Of a DNA stretch of 64,000 nucleotides, positions 63,565-64,000 are shown piece by piece (position 1 is the first letter of the stretch; each line of letters begins with the position of its first letter). Below the pieces are notes generated by a model that saw nothing but the letters and a program-made list of their open reading frames with translations, was not told the DNA's origin and ran no database searches. A program made the translations under genes and the position numbers. This stretch comes from an uncultured Pseudomonadales bacterium. Its GTDB lineage: Bacteria > Pseudomonadota > Gammaproteobacteria > Pseudomonadales > Azotimanducaceae. Location: NCBI GenBank assembly GCA_938036875.1, contig CALHVX010000044.1:1-64000 (forward strand). Direction: 5' to 3'.

Positions 63565-64000
63565 ATGTTAAATTGTATTGCCAATACGGCGCGTGCAGCC
63601 CTGATTTTAGGGAGCTTGGTTTTAAGCCAAGTTGCGGCTGCTACTCTGTCCATTTCCGAAAGCAACAACGCCTTCCTAGTCACAACCGATCAGTATTCCT
63701 GGACTCTATCCAAGACCCGTTTCAGCGTTATTGAATCCGCTAGCAAAGCTGGTCGTGAGCAGCTGGCTAGCGGCGCTGCAGAAGCCCAGTTCATGGGCAA
63801 GACCATTCGTTTTGGCGCCCCCAGTGAATTCAGCAACGGGGATAACTGGGTTGAAATTCGTGGTTGGGCGAGCCAAGCAGACAACCTCTGGTATGTTGCA
63901 CGCTATGAGTTTGCGGACGGTCAGCCACACGCCAAGGTGGCCGTCACGCTGACGGATCGCCACGAAAAATCTGAGGTCGAAGGGCATTGGCATAGCTATT
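63565..64000 (+). CDS. Exported protein, truncated by the window edge
   Basis: ATG 63565, with AGAGG upstream; the frame stays open for 145 codons to the window end. A Sec-type signal peptide is clear (residues ~9-25, AALILGSLVLSQVAAA), then ATLSISESNNAFLVTTDQYS and a beta-rich region (GKTIRFGAPSEFSNGDNWVE, NLWYVARYEFADG). The pattern looks like the start of an extracellular beta-sandwich or RIFT-barrel glycan-active protein, but this is only a guess from layout. It may be a PEP-CTERM-type or polysaccharide-modifying member of the locus. Confidence 0.7.
   Translation, partial: MLNCIANTARAALILGSLVLSQVAAATLSISESNNAFLVTTDQYSWTLSKTRFSVIESASKAGREQLASGAAEAQFMGKTIRFGAPSEFSNGDNWVEIRGWASQADNLWYVARYEFADGQPHAKVAVTLTDRHEKSEVEGHWHSY

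Overview
The window looks like a chromosome segment of a heterotrophic, probably marine gammaproteobacterium. The evidence is two gammaproteobacterial-type tRNA-Leu genes, csrA, rmuC, aerobic hemF, a Gram-negative exosortase/exopolysaccharide locus, ETF-ubiquinone oxidoreductase, and a two-component pair resembling the marine 'dedicated sortase system' regulators. The species cannot be named from the sequence. There is no rRNA, CRISPR array, transposase or integrase inside the window.

Left edge (1-1350): two poorly recognisable genes, then the 3' half of a tRNA-Cys without its 5' half. This is the usual signature of the att site of an element inserted in tRNA-Cys, with the rest of the element lying to the left. 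A perfect 17-bp inverted repeat and a methyltransferase follow.

2.6-24.8 kb, acyl-CoA and branched-chain catabolism: paaABC plus a shortened PaaE-like protein (paaD absent, flavin domain absent); an RND exporter with an acidic FxDD repeat; a three-gene branched-chain 2-oxoacid dehydrogenase operon (E1 alpha, E1 beta, E2); ETF-QO; a TetR regulator with a small membrane protein; tRNA-Leu(UAA); an M56-type metallopeptidase with a membrane partner; tRNA-Leu(UAG); a beta-lactamase-fold hydrolase; an exported methyltransferase; a hydroxyacid dehydrogenase; an acyl-CoA synthetase; a hybrid histidine kinase; and an enoyl-CoA hydratase.

24.8-33.7 kb, nucleic-acid maintenance and housekeeping: rmuC, csrA with a textbook terminator, a FAN1-like VRR-NUC nuclease with a DinG/XPD-like helicase that carries its own PD-(D/E)XK domain (a LexA-like box lies upstream), pyruvate kinase and a TauE/SafE exporter.

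33.7-48.4 kb, signalling and NAD metabolism: a translationally coupled MORN-repeat / Ser-Thr kinase / triple-FHA operon, an MBL-fold hydrolase, a two-component pair, pnuC with a NadR-like kinase, then an APH-type kinase, a Sir2 deacetylase and a CPT-type kinase in one overlapping run, a phosphopantetheinyl transferase, a nucleoside transporter and a solitary ExbD. The gap before hemF holds a parS-like palindrome and two DnaA-box matches.

50-64 kb: an acyl-CoA dehydrogenase, then a same-strand exopolysaccharide run (glycosyltransferase, FkbM methyltransferase, exosortase-EpsI fusion, GT4, GT2, polysaccharide deacetylase, flippase, polymerase/ligase). After it come a convergent VanZ-like protein and sulfotransferase, and an exported protein running off the right edge.
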